The notes under the pieces: generated by a model
Seen by the model: the letters and a program-made list of their open reading frames with translations, nothing else
What the model was told of the DNA's origin: nothing
Database searches by the model: none
Shown here: one piece after another, positions 53,253 to 62,157 of the stretch
How the letters are laid out: each line of letters starts with the position of its first letter
How positions within the stretch are numbered: position 1 is the first letter of the stretch
Made by a program: the position numbers and the translations under genes
NCBI GenBank assembly: GCA_021199855.1
Contig: JAJQHD010000055.1
Coordinates: 1 to 64,000 of the forward strand
Length of the DNA: 64,000 nt
Direction: 5' to 3'
From: Oscillospiraceae bacterium
GTDB lineage: Bacteria > Bacillota > Clostridia > Oscillospirales > Ruminococcaceae

Positions 53253-53297
53253 AACCCCTGTGGTTTCCAGAGAAAACTCTGGGAGCTACAGGGGCTT
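53253..53297. terminator. Hairpin between HPr-like and YolD genes
   Basis: Long imperfect stem ACCCCTGT...CCAGAG / CTCTGG...ACAGGGG. It lies between convergent genes and may terminate both, though T runs are short. Confidence 0.55.
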
Positions 53298-53808
53298 ATT
53301 TGTTTTCGCCGTATACATCCGGGAAATCTTCAGTCCCCAGATACTTATCTATATCTACTATCTCCGAACCGCTCACATCGAGCAGGTCATCGAACTTAAT
53401 TGCATCATCCACAGTGCCTTTTTCACTTACAATGCCTGCGTCGATCTTTAAAACCCTATAGACTGCATCAATATTTGTAACCGTGCCGGTCACAGTCGTA
53501 TAGTATCCAATGTCTCCGTCTTCCATATCCGGCAGGAAGTAGACCACAGTCACTGTCATGCCTTTTTTGACCTGCAGTAATTTATCGGAGAGCATTGCAG
53601 CTTCATCTTCGGATAGCTCGGTGCGCTTACTACGCATGAGCTTCACATCCTCTTCACCGAGCCGCTCGGAGTGACCCCTTAACGCAGCGAATGGAGCGAA
53701 GATTTTAGCCCTGTCCTGCGGCGACATTTTCGGATGCCTTTTAAGAGTTTCCTCCGTCCAAGGTCTTTCCATGTCTATAATCTCGTCAAAGTTGTCTTTT
53801 CTGTCCAC
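53296..53808 (-). CDS. YolD-like protein
   Basis: A 170-residue protein that pairs with Y-family polymerases on mobile elements. The signature is the N-terminal WTEETLKRHPKMSPQDRAKIFAPFAALRGHSERL, followed by a beta-rich C-terminal half. Co-directional with the polymerase gene 18 bases upstream. YolD/UvrX pairs resemble UmuD/UmuC in setting, but the mechanism is not known. Confidence 0.88.
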   Translation of the reverse strand: MDRKDNFDEIIDMERPWTEETLKRHPKMSPQDRAKIFAPFAALRGHSERLGEEDVKLMRSKRTELSEDEAAMLSDKLLQVKKGMTVTVVYFLPDMEDGDIGYYTTVTGTVTNIDAVYRVLKIDAGIVSEKGTVDDAIKFDDLLDVSGSEIVDIDKYLGTEDFPDVYGENK

Positions 53809-53826
53809 AGCTCACACCTCTACATC

Positions 53827-55272
53827 TTAGGCTCTATGTCCACCAATCTGACCGTTTCGCTCCCTCATAGTCGCACCCTCAAGGAAATTCGTACCTTTAA
53901 GAACCGCATTCTTCCCAAACCTCTGCTTGATGCCGACAATCGCATCTTGTAGACTTTTTTCTTTTTCAAGCTTTTCAGTGTCGGTGAACATATCCACTTG
54001 CATGACACCTTCATCTTGCACGACCCTATTTGCAGTGACGGTAATCCGCCTGACACTGAGATTTCGGTCAACAATCCTGTCAAACAGCCCAACAATCGCT
54101 TTCTGAAGTTGACTGCCGATGTTCGTTGGACTGTCAAGCCTCGTGCTTCCGTGAGCGGGCTTCGGAACCGTTCGCCCGTAATGGTCAGTTTTTGTGTCGC
54201 CAATATAACTTCCTTTATCGCAATTCTCCCTATCATACCCGATGTCGAGCGTGAACGAGTCAGAGACCAGACCTTTCGTAGTCAACTGCAACATCAAGCT
54301 GTCTGTCATCTCTTGCACAATGATTCTTGCCTTGTCATACGGATACGGTTCGGATAAGACTTGTCCCTCGGAGAGACTGTTTGTATCAGCTTTGTAGGAT
54401 TTCACCAGCTCCATCGTTGTCGGTTCAACACCCCAGGCGTGGTCAATGAGAATTTCAGCATCAATGCCGAATTCTTTGTAAAACCATTCTTGGTCATAGG
54501 TTGATGCAAATGCCAACTGCCCCATGGTGAAGATATAACGCTTTTCGAGCTTTCGTGCAGTGCCAGCACCGATTCTCCAGAAGTCGGTCAGGGGAGTGTG
54601 GTTCCAAAGCTTCTTGCGATAAGAGTGCTCATCAAGCTCTGCAATCCGGACACCGTCTTTGTCAGCAGGAACGTGTTTCGCCACAATGTCCATCGCAATC
54701 TTCGCAAGGTACATATTCGTTCCGATTCCGCCGGTGGCAGTGATTCCCGTCGCATAAAGAACTTCACGAATCAGAGTCATGCACAATTCATGAGCCGTCA
54801 TGCCATAAGTGTGAAGGTAGTCGGTGGCATCAATAAAGACTTCATCAATAGAATACGCAAAAATATCCTCCGGCGCGATGTATTTCAAGTAGATTGAATA
54901 AATCTGCGCCGAAACTTCAACGTATCTCGCCATTCGAGGTGGAGCAACGATGTACGAGAGTTTGAGATTTGGGTCTTCGCGTAGACCGATAGAATCGAAG
55001 CATTCGGTGGTGAACCTGTGTCCGGGAGCTATGCGAAGCCGCTGAGCATTTACTTCTTGCACTTTCTGCACGACTTCAAAAAGCCTCGCCCTGCCCGGAA
55101 TCCCATAAGCTTTCAGAGAAGGGGAGACAGCGAGACAGATGGTCTTTTCAGTTCGGATCTGGTCCGCCACCACGAGATTTGTCGTCAGTGGATCGAGGTG
55201 CCTGTCCGCACACTCACAGCTCGCATAAAACGATTTCAAGTCTATTGCAAAATATGTGCGTTGCTTATCCAT
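53827..55272 (-). CDS. Y-family DNA polymerase (UvrX/DinB-like)
   Basis: A 481-residue lesion-bypass polymerase. Palm: AIDLKSFYASCECADRHLDP (first metal Asp near residue 8) and FAYSIDEVFIDATDYL (catalytic Asp-Glu). Thumb: GGIGTNMYLAKIAMDIVAKHV. The little-finger region ends in NAVLKGTNFLEGATMRERN. It is of the UvrX/UmuC type carried by phages and ICEs. Start after GGAGAG. Grouped with YolD and two small genes on the minus strand. Confidence 0.93.
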   Translation of the reverse strand: MDKQRTYFAIDLKSFYASCECADRHLDPLTTNLVVADQIRTEKTICLAVSPSLKAYGIPGRARLFEVVQKVQEVNAQRLRIAPGHRFTTECFDSIGLREDPNLKLSYIVAPPRMARYVEVSAQIYSIYLKYIAPEDIFAYSIDEVFIDATDYLHTYGMTAHELCMTLIREVLYATGITATGGIGTNMYLAKIAMDIVAKHVPADKDGVRIAELDEHSYRKKLWNHTPLTDFWRIGAGTARKLEKRYIFTMGQLAFASTYDQEWFYKEFGIDAEILIDHAWGVEPTTMELVKSYKADTNSLSEGQVLSEPYPYDKARIIVQEMTDSLMLQLTTKGLVSDSFTLDIGYDRENCDKGSYIGDTKTDHYGRTVPKPAHGSTRLDSPTNIGSQLQKAIVGLFDRIVDRNLSVRRITVTANRVVQDEGVMQVDMFTDTEKLEKEKSLQDAIVGIKQRFGKNAVLKGTNFLEGATMRERNGQIGGHRA

Positions 55273-55295
55273 ACTGTCTCTCCTTTCTTAGTACC

Positions 55296-55589
55296 TTAAC
55301 TTGCCACAATCTCCACAAACCATCGCCCCAACCGTGGTGGAAACGGTGCGTGTTCAAAGAATAACCGCTTTTCTTCGCCTTTAATGACCACAGTGTAGCA
55401 ATCGCCATGGTAGCCGAAGCCGACGGTATCAGCCGGACGAAAATCCCGAACCTCGTCAATTTTGTACATTCGCCCGTTCGTCCACTCGACCGACTTCGGA
55501 TGCATGAAGCCCGTGGTGTCGATCTCCGAAGTGACCGTCACATAGACTTTTTCATATTTTGGGTGCAATGCCCTGGCGGTTGCGTTCAT
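55296..55589 (-). CDS. Small protein of unknown function, polymerase operon
   Basis: A 97-residue protein rich in beta-forming and aromatic residues (KVYVTVTSEIDTTGFMHPKS, RPADTVGFGYHGDCYTVVIKGEEKRLFF). It starts after AAGGAGGTGA and lies 23 bases before the polymerase gene. No family was recognised with confidence, but small proteins like this often sit beside UvrX-type genes on conjugative elements. Confidence 0.65.
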   Translation of the reverse strand: MNATARALHPKYEKVYVTVTSEIDTTGFMHPKSVEWTNGRMYKIDEVRDFRPADTVGFGYHGDCYTVVIKGEEKRLFFEHAPFPPRLGRWFVEIVAS

Positions 55590-55634
55590 GTTGAGGTCAC
55601 CTCCTTGTACAGATTTCAGGAATTGTATGAGATA

Positions 55635-56180
55635 TCAACCCAGTATGTGACTTGAAAAATAGTTATCTATGTATTTGTAATATTTTTGTGGGAGCAATTC
55701 TCTTAACTGCTCCTTTGTCAGGTACGAAAGACGAAGCAATCGCCCCACAGTATCGAGATTGTTAAAATGCTCCTTCAGCTTCATAAGTTCCTCAAAAGGT
55801 GCATGAGCAGTTATAAAGGCGTTGAAGTCTGCACCTTCATTCCAAAGGCACTGCATAACCTCGTCCGTTGTTAGTTCTCGAATGACGGCGATTCTGTTAC
55901 TTAGACAGTAGGAAAAACGTTTCTTCATAAAGAAGTCATCCCTTTGGACTGCCTCGCCGTTAGGCTCGACTTCACATATGTGGGGTGTGGTATCAAAGCT
56001 AAAGTACTTCATAAGCTTATATGAGTTTCTAATACAGGCTTCAAGCTTAGTGTCACATCTTCCCCAAGCATAAACGAAGTCCGGTTGATAAGAGTTTTCT
56101 ATTTCCGTTTCTTTTCCTATTGCGAACTGAAAATGATTTTCATCGCAGAAGTCAGGGTCAAATGCTTTGTAATAAGTCAT
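55635..56180 (-). CDS. Protein of unknown function
   Basis: A 181-residue protein; start at MTYYKAFDPDF after AAGGAG, since upstream frame has no such site. The N-terminal half (CDENHFQFAIGKETEIENS, then HICEVEPNGEAV) faintly resembles DUF7666-like phage proteins. The C-terminal half is helical with leucine-rich segments (LKEHFNNLDTVGRLLRLSYL). Function unknown. Confidence 0.5.
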   Translation of the reverse strand: MTYYKAFDPDFCDENHFQFAIGKETEIENSYQPDFVYAWGRCDTKLEACIRNSYKLMKYFSFDTTPHICEVEPNGEAVQRDDFFMKKRFSYCLSNRIAVIRELTTDEVMQCLWNEGADFNAFITAHAPFEELMKLKEHFNNLDTVGRLLRLSYLTKEQLRELLPQKYYKYIDNYFSSHILG

Positions 56181-56230
56181 ATTGGTTGTCTCCTTAGTAT
56201 TTTTTATGAGTTTTCGCATGTTAGCTGTCG

Positions 56231-56776
56231 TCATAACTCTCCTGCATTATCTTCAATTGTCCCCAGAAAGTCACTCTTTGGAACGTAGGGCAGATTGAAG
56301 TTGTATTCCGAGTTTTCCTCATTCATAAGATTCAACTTTAACAGTAACAGGTTTACATTGACTCCCATGAGTTTAGCGATAGAGACAATATCATACCCTT
56401 CCTGTAAGTAACTTAATAGCTCGTTTTCATCGATCAGGAGCGTCGCCTGAAAAGCGTTAGCATCGTACTCGGTCGTGTTTGTCATGTCGAAAAGCTCAAA
56501 CTCCAGTAACCCGCCTGTCTCCAAACAAATATCTCTGTGAAGAAGCGCATGTCCCAGCTCATGTGCAATAACCATCCGCTGCATCTGCTCGGATAGGTTG
56601 CCGTTCACAAAGATAAAGGGAACATTTAATATAAGCTTGAAAGTGCCTTTCTGACGTTTGAAATCGAACACCCTCATTATCTGAATGCCAAGAGCCTCAG
56701 CAATTTCTTCGGGGTTGCGAGTCTTGTATTTGGCTACAAGACGGCAGGCAATGGATACCGCTTGCGTATCTTTCAT
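56231..56776 (-). CDS. ImmA/IrrE-type metallopeptidase
   Basis: A 181-residue zinc peptidase with the HExxH motif in VIAHELGHALLHRD (about 75-88) and a downstream EYDANAFQATLLI segment supplying the third ligand. ImmA proteins cleave a partner XRE repressor to induce mobile elements. It lies directly after the XRE gene at 56802 on the same strand, the standard arrangement. Confidence 0.9.
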   Translation of the reverse strand: MKDTQAVSIACRLVAKYKTRNPEEIAEALGIQIMRVFDFKRQKGTFKLILNVPFIFVNGNLSEQMQRMVIAHELGHALLHRDICLETGGLLEFELFDMTNTTEYDANAFQATLLIDENELLSYLQEGYDIVSIAKLMGVNVNLLLLKLNLMNEENSEYNFNLPYVPKSDFLGTIEDNAGEL

Positions 56777-56801
56777 CTATGTAGTATGCCCCAGAGTGAC
56801 T

Positions 56802-57236
56802 TCACTTCGCCGGGGATTCCTCCTCATTTCCGTTATTAAGATACTTTTTAGGAGTGTATTTCTTGTTGATCTCCTTTGCCTTCCAGTACGCTTCCTGGAT
56901 AGCTTTCATCATTGCATCCATATCTTCTTCGTCAAGAGTTCCGCCGGCATAAAGCCCAGCAACCTCCTCGGTCAGCTTCAAAGCCTGCTTCTTTCCTTTG
57001 TAGCCGTACTTCTCAGCAACCTCTAAAACAAACTCAGCGTTATCATCCAAGAGAGCGTTTTCATCAAGGTGAAGCTCCTTCGCCAGAATGGTGTAGGTTT
57101 CCCGCTTTTTAGGCATACGATCTCCTGCTTCATAGTTCTGAATTGTCCTTAGTGAGATTCCCGTCATCCTGGACAAATCTTTCTGTGAAAGCCCAGCATT
57201 GACTCTCGCAGCTCTTACCTTTTCTCCGAATGTCAT
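56802..57236 (-). CDS. XRE-family repressor, ImmR-like
   Basis: A 144-residue protein with an N-terminal helix-turn-helix (KVRAARVNAGLSQKDLSRMTGISLRTIQNYEAG) and a helical C-terminal part that may be the target of the peptidase at 56231. Start after AAGGAGGACATGG. It faces the opposite regulator at 57576 across a shared operator region. Confidence 0.9.
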   Translation of the reverse strand: MTFGEKVRAARVNAGLSQKDLSRMTGISLRTIQNYEAGDRMPKKRETYTILAKELHLDENALLDDNAEFVLEVAEKYGYKGKKQALKLTEEVAGLYAGGTLDEEDMDAMMKAIQEAYWKAKEINKKYTPKKYLNNGNEEESPAK

Positions 57237-57292
57237 GTTCCCATGTCCTCCTTCTTATAGAGTAAAAATTTCGGATTTTTCAATGTTGCGTC

Positions 57293-57376
57293 TTGACAAT
57301 ACGAAACTCAGGGCGTATAATGTACTTAAACCGCAACTTGCATTATTATAATACCGCAAGTAAGAACATTTGTCAA
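57293..57376. promoter_or_regulatory. Back-to-back promoters with inverted-repeat operator
   Basis: Plus strand: TTGACA (57293-57298), 17-base spacer, TATAAT (57316-57321). Minus strand: TTGACA (57371-57376), 17-base spacer, TATTAT (57348-57353). Between them is ACTTGC-N14-GCAAGT with flanking CCGCAA repeats. This is the layout of a lysogeny-type switch. Bases 57237-57575 otherwise hold no gene. Confidence 0.75.
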
Positions 57377-57517
57377 GAGGGCTTGCAAAAAAAGTTTTGA
57401 AAAGAGCATGAAGTACGTTCAGGGCAGAAGTTCAACGAAAAAAGTGAATAGTTCAAAGTTACGCTGAACAAATTGAAATTCTCAAAAGCAAAATTGTGAT
57501 TTTCTTCAAAAAGCCTA

Positions 57518-57546
57518 TTGACATTTGAAGTATACGAGTGTATAAT
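57518..57546 (+). promoter_or_regulatory. Promoter of the rightward XRE gene
   Basis: Consensus TTGACA (57518-57523), 17-base spacer, TATAAT (57541-57546), 30 bases before the ATG at 57576. Confidence 0.8.
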
Positions 57547-57575
57547 AGTTATCAGTAGACACGGAGGTGGTTTAT

Positions 57576-58529
57576 ATGACACAAGAGTTTAACAGGCAAA
57601 AGCTATTTGAAAATGTAAGTGCTATAATCCAAGATAGAGGATTGAAAATCGGGGATGTGGAATCTGCGGTAGGCATATCCGCAGGGTACTTGTCGAGACT
57701 GAGTAAAAAGGATTCAGATGCTTCAATCTCGGTGGATTTGGTTTGTAAATTGTCACATTTTTTTGGCGTAAGTGTTGATGCGCTTCTTGAGGGGGATTTT
57801 TCCGTAGCGACGAATAACACAAAATACTTTGAAAGCTTCTTGGATCGTTTAAGAAATGCAGTAGATTCAGGACATCAGGAGTGGGAAACGATAACTGAAG
57901 ATGATGTTGACATCTCGTTAAACGGTGCCGGAGAGAAGTTACCAATTGTTGTCGCATATGATCCTGACGACTCTGATACGATTGCAGGGAGAAAATATAG
58001 GAATATTTTTTCCAGAGAAAAAGTTGATGAGGAAAAGAAGCATCAACTGTCAGAAGAAAAGCTTAGAGAATGGGACGATGGGAAGCATTGGTATTGGTCT
58101 GGCAGAAGAGTACGCTCATTCTATTATCCTAACGAAAAAGCATGGGTCACTGGAACGAGCTTTAAATTCATACTAGACGATAACACTTCAATGTATCTTT
58201 TTAAAATGTCTTTTGAGATTGTGGACACGTTATCTCAAATAAATGGTTTTGGAGCCTTAGGTACTTCAACGCTCTCAGGTTATGAGATACTTTTTGAAGA
58301 GCGAAAACTATCTGAAAATCGCCGAATGACACCTCAACCAGATCCGAAAGATATTATGTACGAGTGTTATCCGATTTGCAATACAATCAGCAATGGTGTA
58401 AATTTGTCTGGTACAGTGGATAAACTTTATTGGACAACAATGAGACACGAAAAGGATTTAAAGATAGACAAGACTGTTCGTGGCTTTATAGATTGTTATA
58501 CTGATGCATATGACCGAGGCTATTTCTAA
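57576..58529 (+). CDS. XRE-family regulator with a large C-terminal domain
   Basis: A 317-residue protein. The helix-turn-helix is at about 8-75 (VESAVGISAGYLSRLSKKDSD, FGVSVDALLEGDF). The remaining ~240 residues are hydrophilic, with a Tyr/Trp-rich beta region (KHWYWSGRRVRSFYYPNEKAW) and no family I know. The ATG at 57576 follows GGAGGTGG. It is likely the opponent of the repressor at 56802. Confidence 0.75.
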   Translation: MTQEFNRQKLFENVSAIIQDRGLKIGDVESAVGISAGYLSRLSKKDSDASISVDLVCKLSHFFGVSVDALLEGDFSVATNNTKYFESFLDRLRNAVDSGHQEWETITEDDVDISLNGAGEKLPIVVAYDPDDSDTIAGRKYRNIFSREKVDEEKKHQLSEEKLREWDDGKHWYWSGRRVRSFYYPNEKAWVTGTSFKFILDDNTSMYLFKMSFEIVDTLSQINGFGALGTSTLSGYEILFEERKLSENRRMTPQPDPKDIMYECYPICNTISNGVNLSGTVDKLYWTTMRHEKDLKIDKTVRGFIDCYTDAYDRGYF

Positions 58530-58545
58530 GAAAGGAGCGATATAG

Positions 58546-58770
58546 TTGAAAACAGAATATGATAGTTACGAAACACCTTTGAGAACTCCGAATAAGGGAA
58601 TCCACTATGGTGGAAGAACCATAGTTGCTGGTCGCCCTATGATGGTCGTAGCCAAAAAGGGCAAGAAGGACAGTATGACTCCTGAAGAGATTCTGGAAGA
58701 TATTTATGGAAGACGAATCGAGAAAATCGATATAAAATTCATGGACGAGCCCATCACAAAGACGGGTTGA
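58546..58770 (+). CDS. Small basic protein of unknown function
   Basis: A 74-residue protein from a TTG start after AAAGGAGCG. It is co-directional with the XRE gene 16 bases upstream. Contains GGRTIVAGRPMMVVAKKGKK and a charged C-terminus (EEILEDIYGRRIEKIDIKFM). No family recognised. Confidence 0.55.
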   Translation: MKTEYDSYETPLRTPNKGIHYGGRTIVAGRPMMVVAKKGKKDSMTPEEILEDIYGRRIEKIDIKFMDEPITKTG

Positions 58771-59114
58771 AAACCTAAAATAAACTGCGTGACTAGGCCG
58801 TCACCTCAAGCTATGTAGTCGGTCAGCCACAGTTTTGAATGAAGGATTTGCATCAAATACCGAGCGTAGCCGGATTCAATGTACACGAGCACAGCCGGGG
58901 TAGAAACATAACAGCATGGCGAGATAAGATAACTGTATCTGAATGGGTACAGAGTCATTCGCACTGCGGGTATGTTTCTATTCCGGCTTTTCTGATCTAT
59001 AACGCCATTCGTTATTATATAACAAATTTAACACATATGGAGTGGCTTGCTGTATAATTGATGTAGCAGATATTAGGAACGATGAAAAACGCCACATGAG
59101 GGAGGTGAAGAATC
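58771..59114 (+). other. Intergenic stretch before a third XRE gene
   Basis: 344 bases with no gene I can support. A reading frame of 72 codons at 58839 has no ribosome binding site or family likeness. A TATAAT (59053-59058) with TTAACA 19 bases upstream may be the promoter of the XRE gene at 59115. Confidence 0.35.
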
Positions 59115-59471
59115 TTGGCAGAAAAAAGAGAAGCTATAAGCGCAGATATGGAGGAGCTTGGAGCGAACATAAAGCGATACAGACGAAAAAAGAAGTTGAC
59201 ATTGGAGGGACTGGCAGGGAAGCTCGGAGGTACATATAATGCCAAGATTCTGAGCGAATACGAGCATGGGTACAGAAATGTCGGTTCACGTGCTATAATC
59301 GATATTTCAAATGCACTTGAGGTGACTCCCAACGAAATATTTCCGGCGTGGCTTGTTGAAAGCCAGCAGGATGAAGCTTTGACTGATTTTATGCTTCTCG
59401 ATAGTGGCAATCAAGAGGCAGTCAGAACTTTGATTAAAACGCTTCTTGCAAATCAAAAACAGGTAGCTTGA
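59115..59471 (+). CDS. XRE-family regulator
   Basis: A 118-residue protein with TTG start after GGGAGGTGA. The helix-turn-helix spans about 14-75 (IKRYRRKKKLTLEGLAGKLGG, AKILSEYEHGYRNVGSRAII). The C-terminal part is short and helical. Third XRE gene in the switch area. Confidence 0.87.
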   Translation: MAEKREAISADMEELGANIKRYRRKKKLTLEGLAGKLGGTYNAKILSEYEHGYRNVGSRAIIDISNALEVTPNEIFPAWLVESQQDEALTDFMLLDSGNQEAVRTLIKTLLANQKQVA

Positions 59472-59508
59472 TGCCCTCACTTGAACCGTTCGAGTGAGGG
59501 CATTTTTT
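59472..59508 (+). terminator. Terminator of the XRE gene
   Basis: TGCCCTCACT / AGTGAGGGCA stem (59472-59481, 59493-59502), then six T. Confidence 0.88.
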
Positions 59509-59860
59509 ATTCGTGGCTATTTTTACATATATGTAAAAATGGAATGTTGGTTCTTTACACATAAGGAAATGTATTTTTTCTCACAGTGTGGTACCATATA
59601 AACATCAACTGGGGCAAGCCCACAAAGTCCTGTCCCATACATAAAAATCAAATATCAGCCTGAGCTAGATAAGGGCGAGGATATTCTCATACGGTTTAGC
59701 GATTTCAAAGCAATTGAAGCTATAAACCGCTGTGAAAGTACCTCTTAGCTTGTCATGCTCAGTCTTTTCATGCCCGGAGGTATTCTCAAAGAGATGCTTC
59801 CGGGCTTTTTTTCTTTACCCGTCCTCGTCCTGCCCGTCGCTTCGGCAGAAAGGACAAAAA
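59509..59860 (+). other. Intergenic stretch with a terminator
   Basis: No firm gene. It holds a TTACATATATGTAA palindrome near 59520, a short open frame (about 59641-59747) without a clear start codon, and a terminator at 59772-59812 (GCCCGGAGG / CTTCCGGGC plus T run). Confidence 0.5.
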
Positions 59861-60394
59861 GTGAAGACGAGGAAAATGAGAACCGATGCGAGGAGTACAT
59901 ACACCTACAAATTTTCCGACGGCACCAGCCTTGAGCTAAAACCTGGCTCTAATGGCGTCACCGAAGCGACAATCGCCCTGCTCCACAGAATGGACGATAA
60001 CGAGGTCTACAACAACGGAAAACAAATGAAAGCACCCGTGCAAGACTGGGAGAAAGACGGCATCGCAAAGTGGAAGAATAACCATCCCAATGAAGATCTC
60101 CCGCCGAGATATAACGCCTCTTTAGACTACTTCTCTGACACAGACGACATGGACTCAGATCAAAGCTATCTGCTTGCAGAATGTGCAGTTGAAATGGAAG
60201 ATTCAGTTCCTGACGATGTAGAGAAACTCCGTGAGATAGTCTCCCAAATGCCGGACGAGCTGGTGGTTATCTATCACAGGGTGCTCATTGAAAAAGAGAG
60301 CGAGACTGCTGTAGCGGAGGATTTACATATAAACAGAAAGACTGTATATAACCGAGTTCAGAGAATTAAGAAGCTCATCCGAGAAAATTTCTGA
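59861..60394 (+). CDS. Sigma-70 region 4-like regulator
   Basis: A 177-residue protein starting at GTG 59861 after AAAGGA. The C-terminal helix-turn-helix (about 118-175: LREIVSQMPDELVVIYHRVL, then ESETAVAEDLHINRKTVYNRVQRIKKL) looks like region 4 of a sigma-70 factor. The N-terminal part lacks a plain region 2. Proteins like this activate phage or ICE operons. The replication-type genes follow it. Confidence 0.72.
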   Translation: MKTRKMRTDARSTYTYKFSDGTSLELKPGSNGVTEATIALLHRMDDNEVYNNGKQMKAPVQDWEKDGIAKWKNNHPNEDLPPRYNASLDYFSDTDDMDSDQSYLLAECAVEMEDSVPDDVEKLREIVSQMPDELVVIYHRVLIEKESETAVAEDLHINRKTVYNRVQRIKKLIRENF

Positions 60395-60494
60395 AAAAAT
60401 TTCTCTGCAGGTTGCCCATTTTGCAAATTCTCATTGCCTATGACTTAGAGGGACGAAAGTCCATCGAAAATCTGAATCAGGAGGTGAATGGGAC

Positions 60495-60740
60495 ATGTTC
60501 CTAAGAAACAAAGTCAGAGTCAACGTGATGACTCCCAATGGTAAGAAGAGCAAAGCTCTTGAAAGTGGAGAGATGACGGTTCCAGCAAAGCTTGCAAGGT
60601 TCTTGTTCGGTGACGGCATGAAGATTCTCGTAATCACGCCGCACTCCGCTGTCGGAGAGGTAGTCATTTCGGAAATGAGCGAAAAGGAGGCTGGACAAAA
60701 TGGCGGAAGTGTATATGCCAATCAGGGCACACCCTTATGA
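60495..60740 (+). CDS. Small protein of unknown function
   Basis: An 81-residue protein after CAGGAGGTG. Charged N-terminus (RNKVRVNVMTPNGKKSKAL) and a hydrophobic middle with strand pattern (KILVITPHSAVGEVVISEM). Its end overlaps the helicase start by 41 bases, so they are coupled. Function unknown. Confidence 0.6.
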   Translation: MFLRNKVRVNVMTPNGKKSKALESGEMTVPAKLARFLFGDGMKILVITPHSAVGEVVISEMSEKEAGQNGGSVYANQGTPL

Positions 60741-62142
60741 GCATCAACGCAGGGCTTTTGAATTTGCTTGTGGGATTCTCGGAATCGAGAATCCAAGGAC
60801 AGCAGGAGGCGGAGTTGCACTTCTGATGCAGATGGGGTGTGGGAAGAGCCTTGTCGGAGTTGCAATAGCAGGAGCTCTGTATCAAATAGGTCTTGTTTCA
60901 AAGGTTCTAATCGTTGCTCCGCTTTCAGTATTGGGAGTTTGGCAAGAGGAGTTCGAGCGATTTGCAGATTTCCCTTATGAGCTTACCATTTTGAATGGCG
61001 GGAGTGCAAAGAAAAGAGAAACTCTCAGGCGGGTCGGACAAGCTGAGAAAGGACCACTCCGGATCGTCGTCAACAACTACGAATCCACATGGCGACTGGA
61101 AAAGGAGCTTCTATCGTTCAATGCTGACCTCATCATTGCCGATGAGGGACACAAGATTAAGGATGGTACAACTGCTCAGTCGAAAGCTATGCATCACCTT
61201 GGCGACCATGCAAGGTTCAAGCTTCTTCTGACGGGAACGCTTATCTCTAACAAGGAGATCGATGTGTATTCACAGTACAGGTTCTGTGACAGCAGAGTTT
61301 TCGGAAAGAGCTTCATCCAGTTCCGAAACCACTTCTTTGAGATGGGTGGCTACGGCGGGTATACTCCAATTTTCAGAACCTACCGGCAGGACGAGTTTCT
61401 GCAAAAGCTCCATTCAATAGCTTTCAGAGTCACAAAGGCAGAGTGCCTTGACCTGCCTGAAATCACTGAGGAAGTTAGAACGGTAGAACTTGAACCCTCA
61501 GCCATGAAGATTTATAGGGAGCTCGAAAAGCAGTCGTTTGCAGAATTGCCTGAAGAAAGCACAGTCTCCGCAACGAACGTCCTCACAAAGCTTCTCAGGC
61601 TTTCACAGGCGACCGGCGGATTTCTCACGGATGATGAGGGCAAGAAGACCAGAATCAGTACAGCCAAGATAGATGCTCTCTCAGACATCATCGACTCTGT
61701 GATGGAGGAAGACAAGAAGCTCGTTGTGATGGCTCGGTTCGTAGCCGAAATGGATGAAATCGAGAAGCTTTTGCAAAAGAAGCACATAGATTATGCAGTC
61801 ATCCGTGGAGGTGTCAAGAACCGACAGCAGGAAGTGGACAAGTTCCAGAACGACACGAATTGCCATGTGTTTCTCGGACAAATAGCTGCAGCAGGTCTCG
61901 GATTAACTTTGACAGCCGCAAGCACAATGGTCTTCTATAGCTTGGATTACTCAATGTCTAACCACGACCAGGCGAAAGCCAGAATCCATAGAGTTTCTCA
62001 GAAAGAGGACTGCCACTACATCTATCTTCAGGCAAAAGGCACAGTGGACAGTAAAGTTTTGAAGTCCCTCCGGGATAAAGCCGACCTCGCATCACTGCTG
62101 GTCGATGAATACCGACAGGGTAAGAACCCGTTTTCAGAATAA
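60700..62142 (+). CDS. SNF2-type DEAD/DEAH helicase
   Basis: A 480-residue superfamily 2 ATPase. Walker A is MQMGCGKSLVG (about 44-54), motif II DEGH (about 147-150), motif III LLLTGT, and the C-terminal half has VVMARFVAEMDEIEKLL, LGLTLTAASTMVFYSLDYS and the arginine-finger HRVSQ segment. Phage and ICE SNF2 helicases of this size are found beside family A polymerases. Start after AAAAGGAGG. Confidence 0.92.
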   Translation: MAEVYMPIRAHPYEHQRRAFEFACGILGIENPRTAGGGVALLMQMGCGKSLVGVAIAGALYQIGLVSKVLIVAPLSVLGVWQEEFERFADFPYELTILNGGSAKKRETLRRVGQAEKGPLRIVVNNYESTWRLEKELLSFNADLIIADEGHKIKDGTTAQSKAMHHLGDHARFKLLLTGTLISNKEIDVYSQYRFCDSRVFGKSFIQFRNHFFEMGGYGGYTPIFRTYRQDEFLQKLHSIAFRVTKAECLDLPEITEEVRTVELEPSAMKIYRELEKQSFAELPEESTVSATNVLTKLLRLSQATGGFLTDDEGKKTRISTAKIDALSDIIDSVMEEDKKLVVMARFVAEMDEIEKLLQKKHIDYAVIRGGVKNRQQEVDKFQNDTNCHVFLGQIAAAGLGLTLTAASTMVFYSLDYSMSNHDQAKARIHRVSQKEDCHYIYLQAKGTVDSKVLKSLRDKADLASLLVDEYRQGKNPFSE

Positions 62143-62157
62143 CAGGAAGGAGCAGTT

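Noticed and set aside
58839..59057. 72-codon reading frame
   Set aside because: No ribosome binding site, no family likeness, and overlaps a probable promoter.
59641..59747. Short frame KIKYQPELDKGEDILIRFSD
   Set aside because: No plausible start codon; could be a remnant of a small element gene but not supported.
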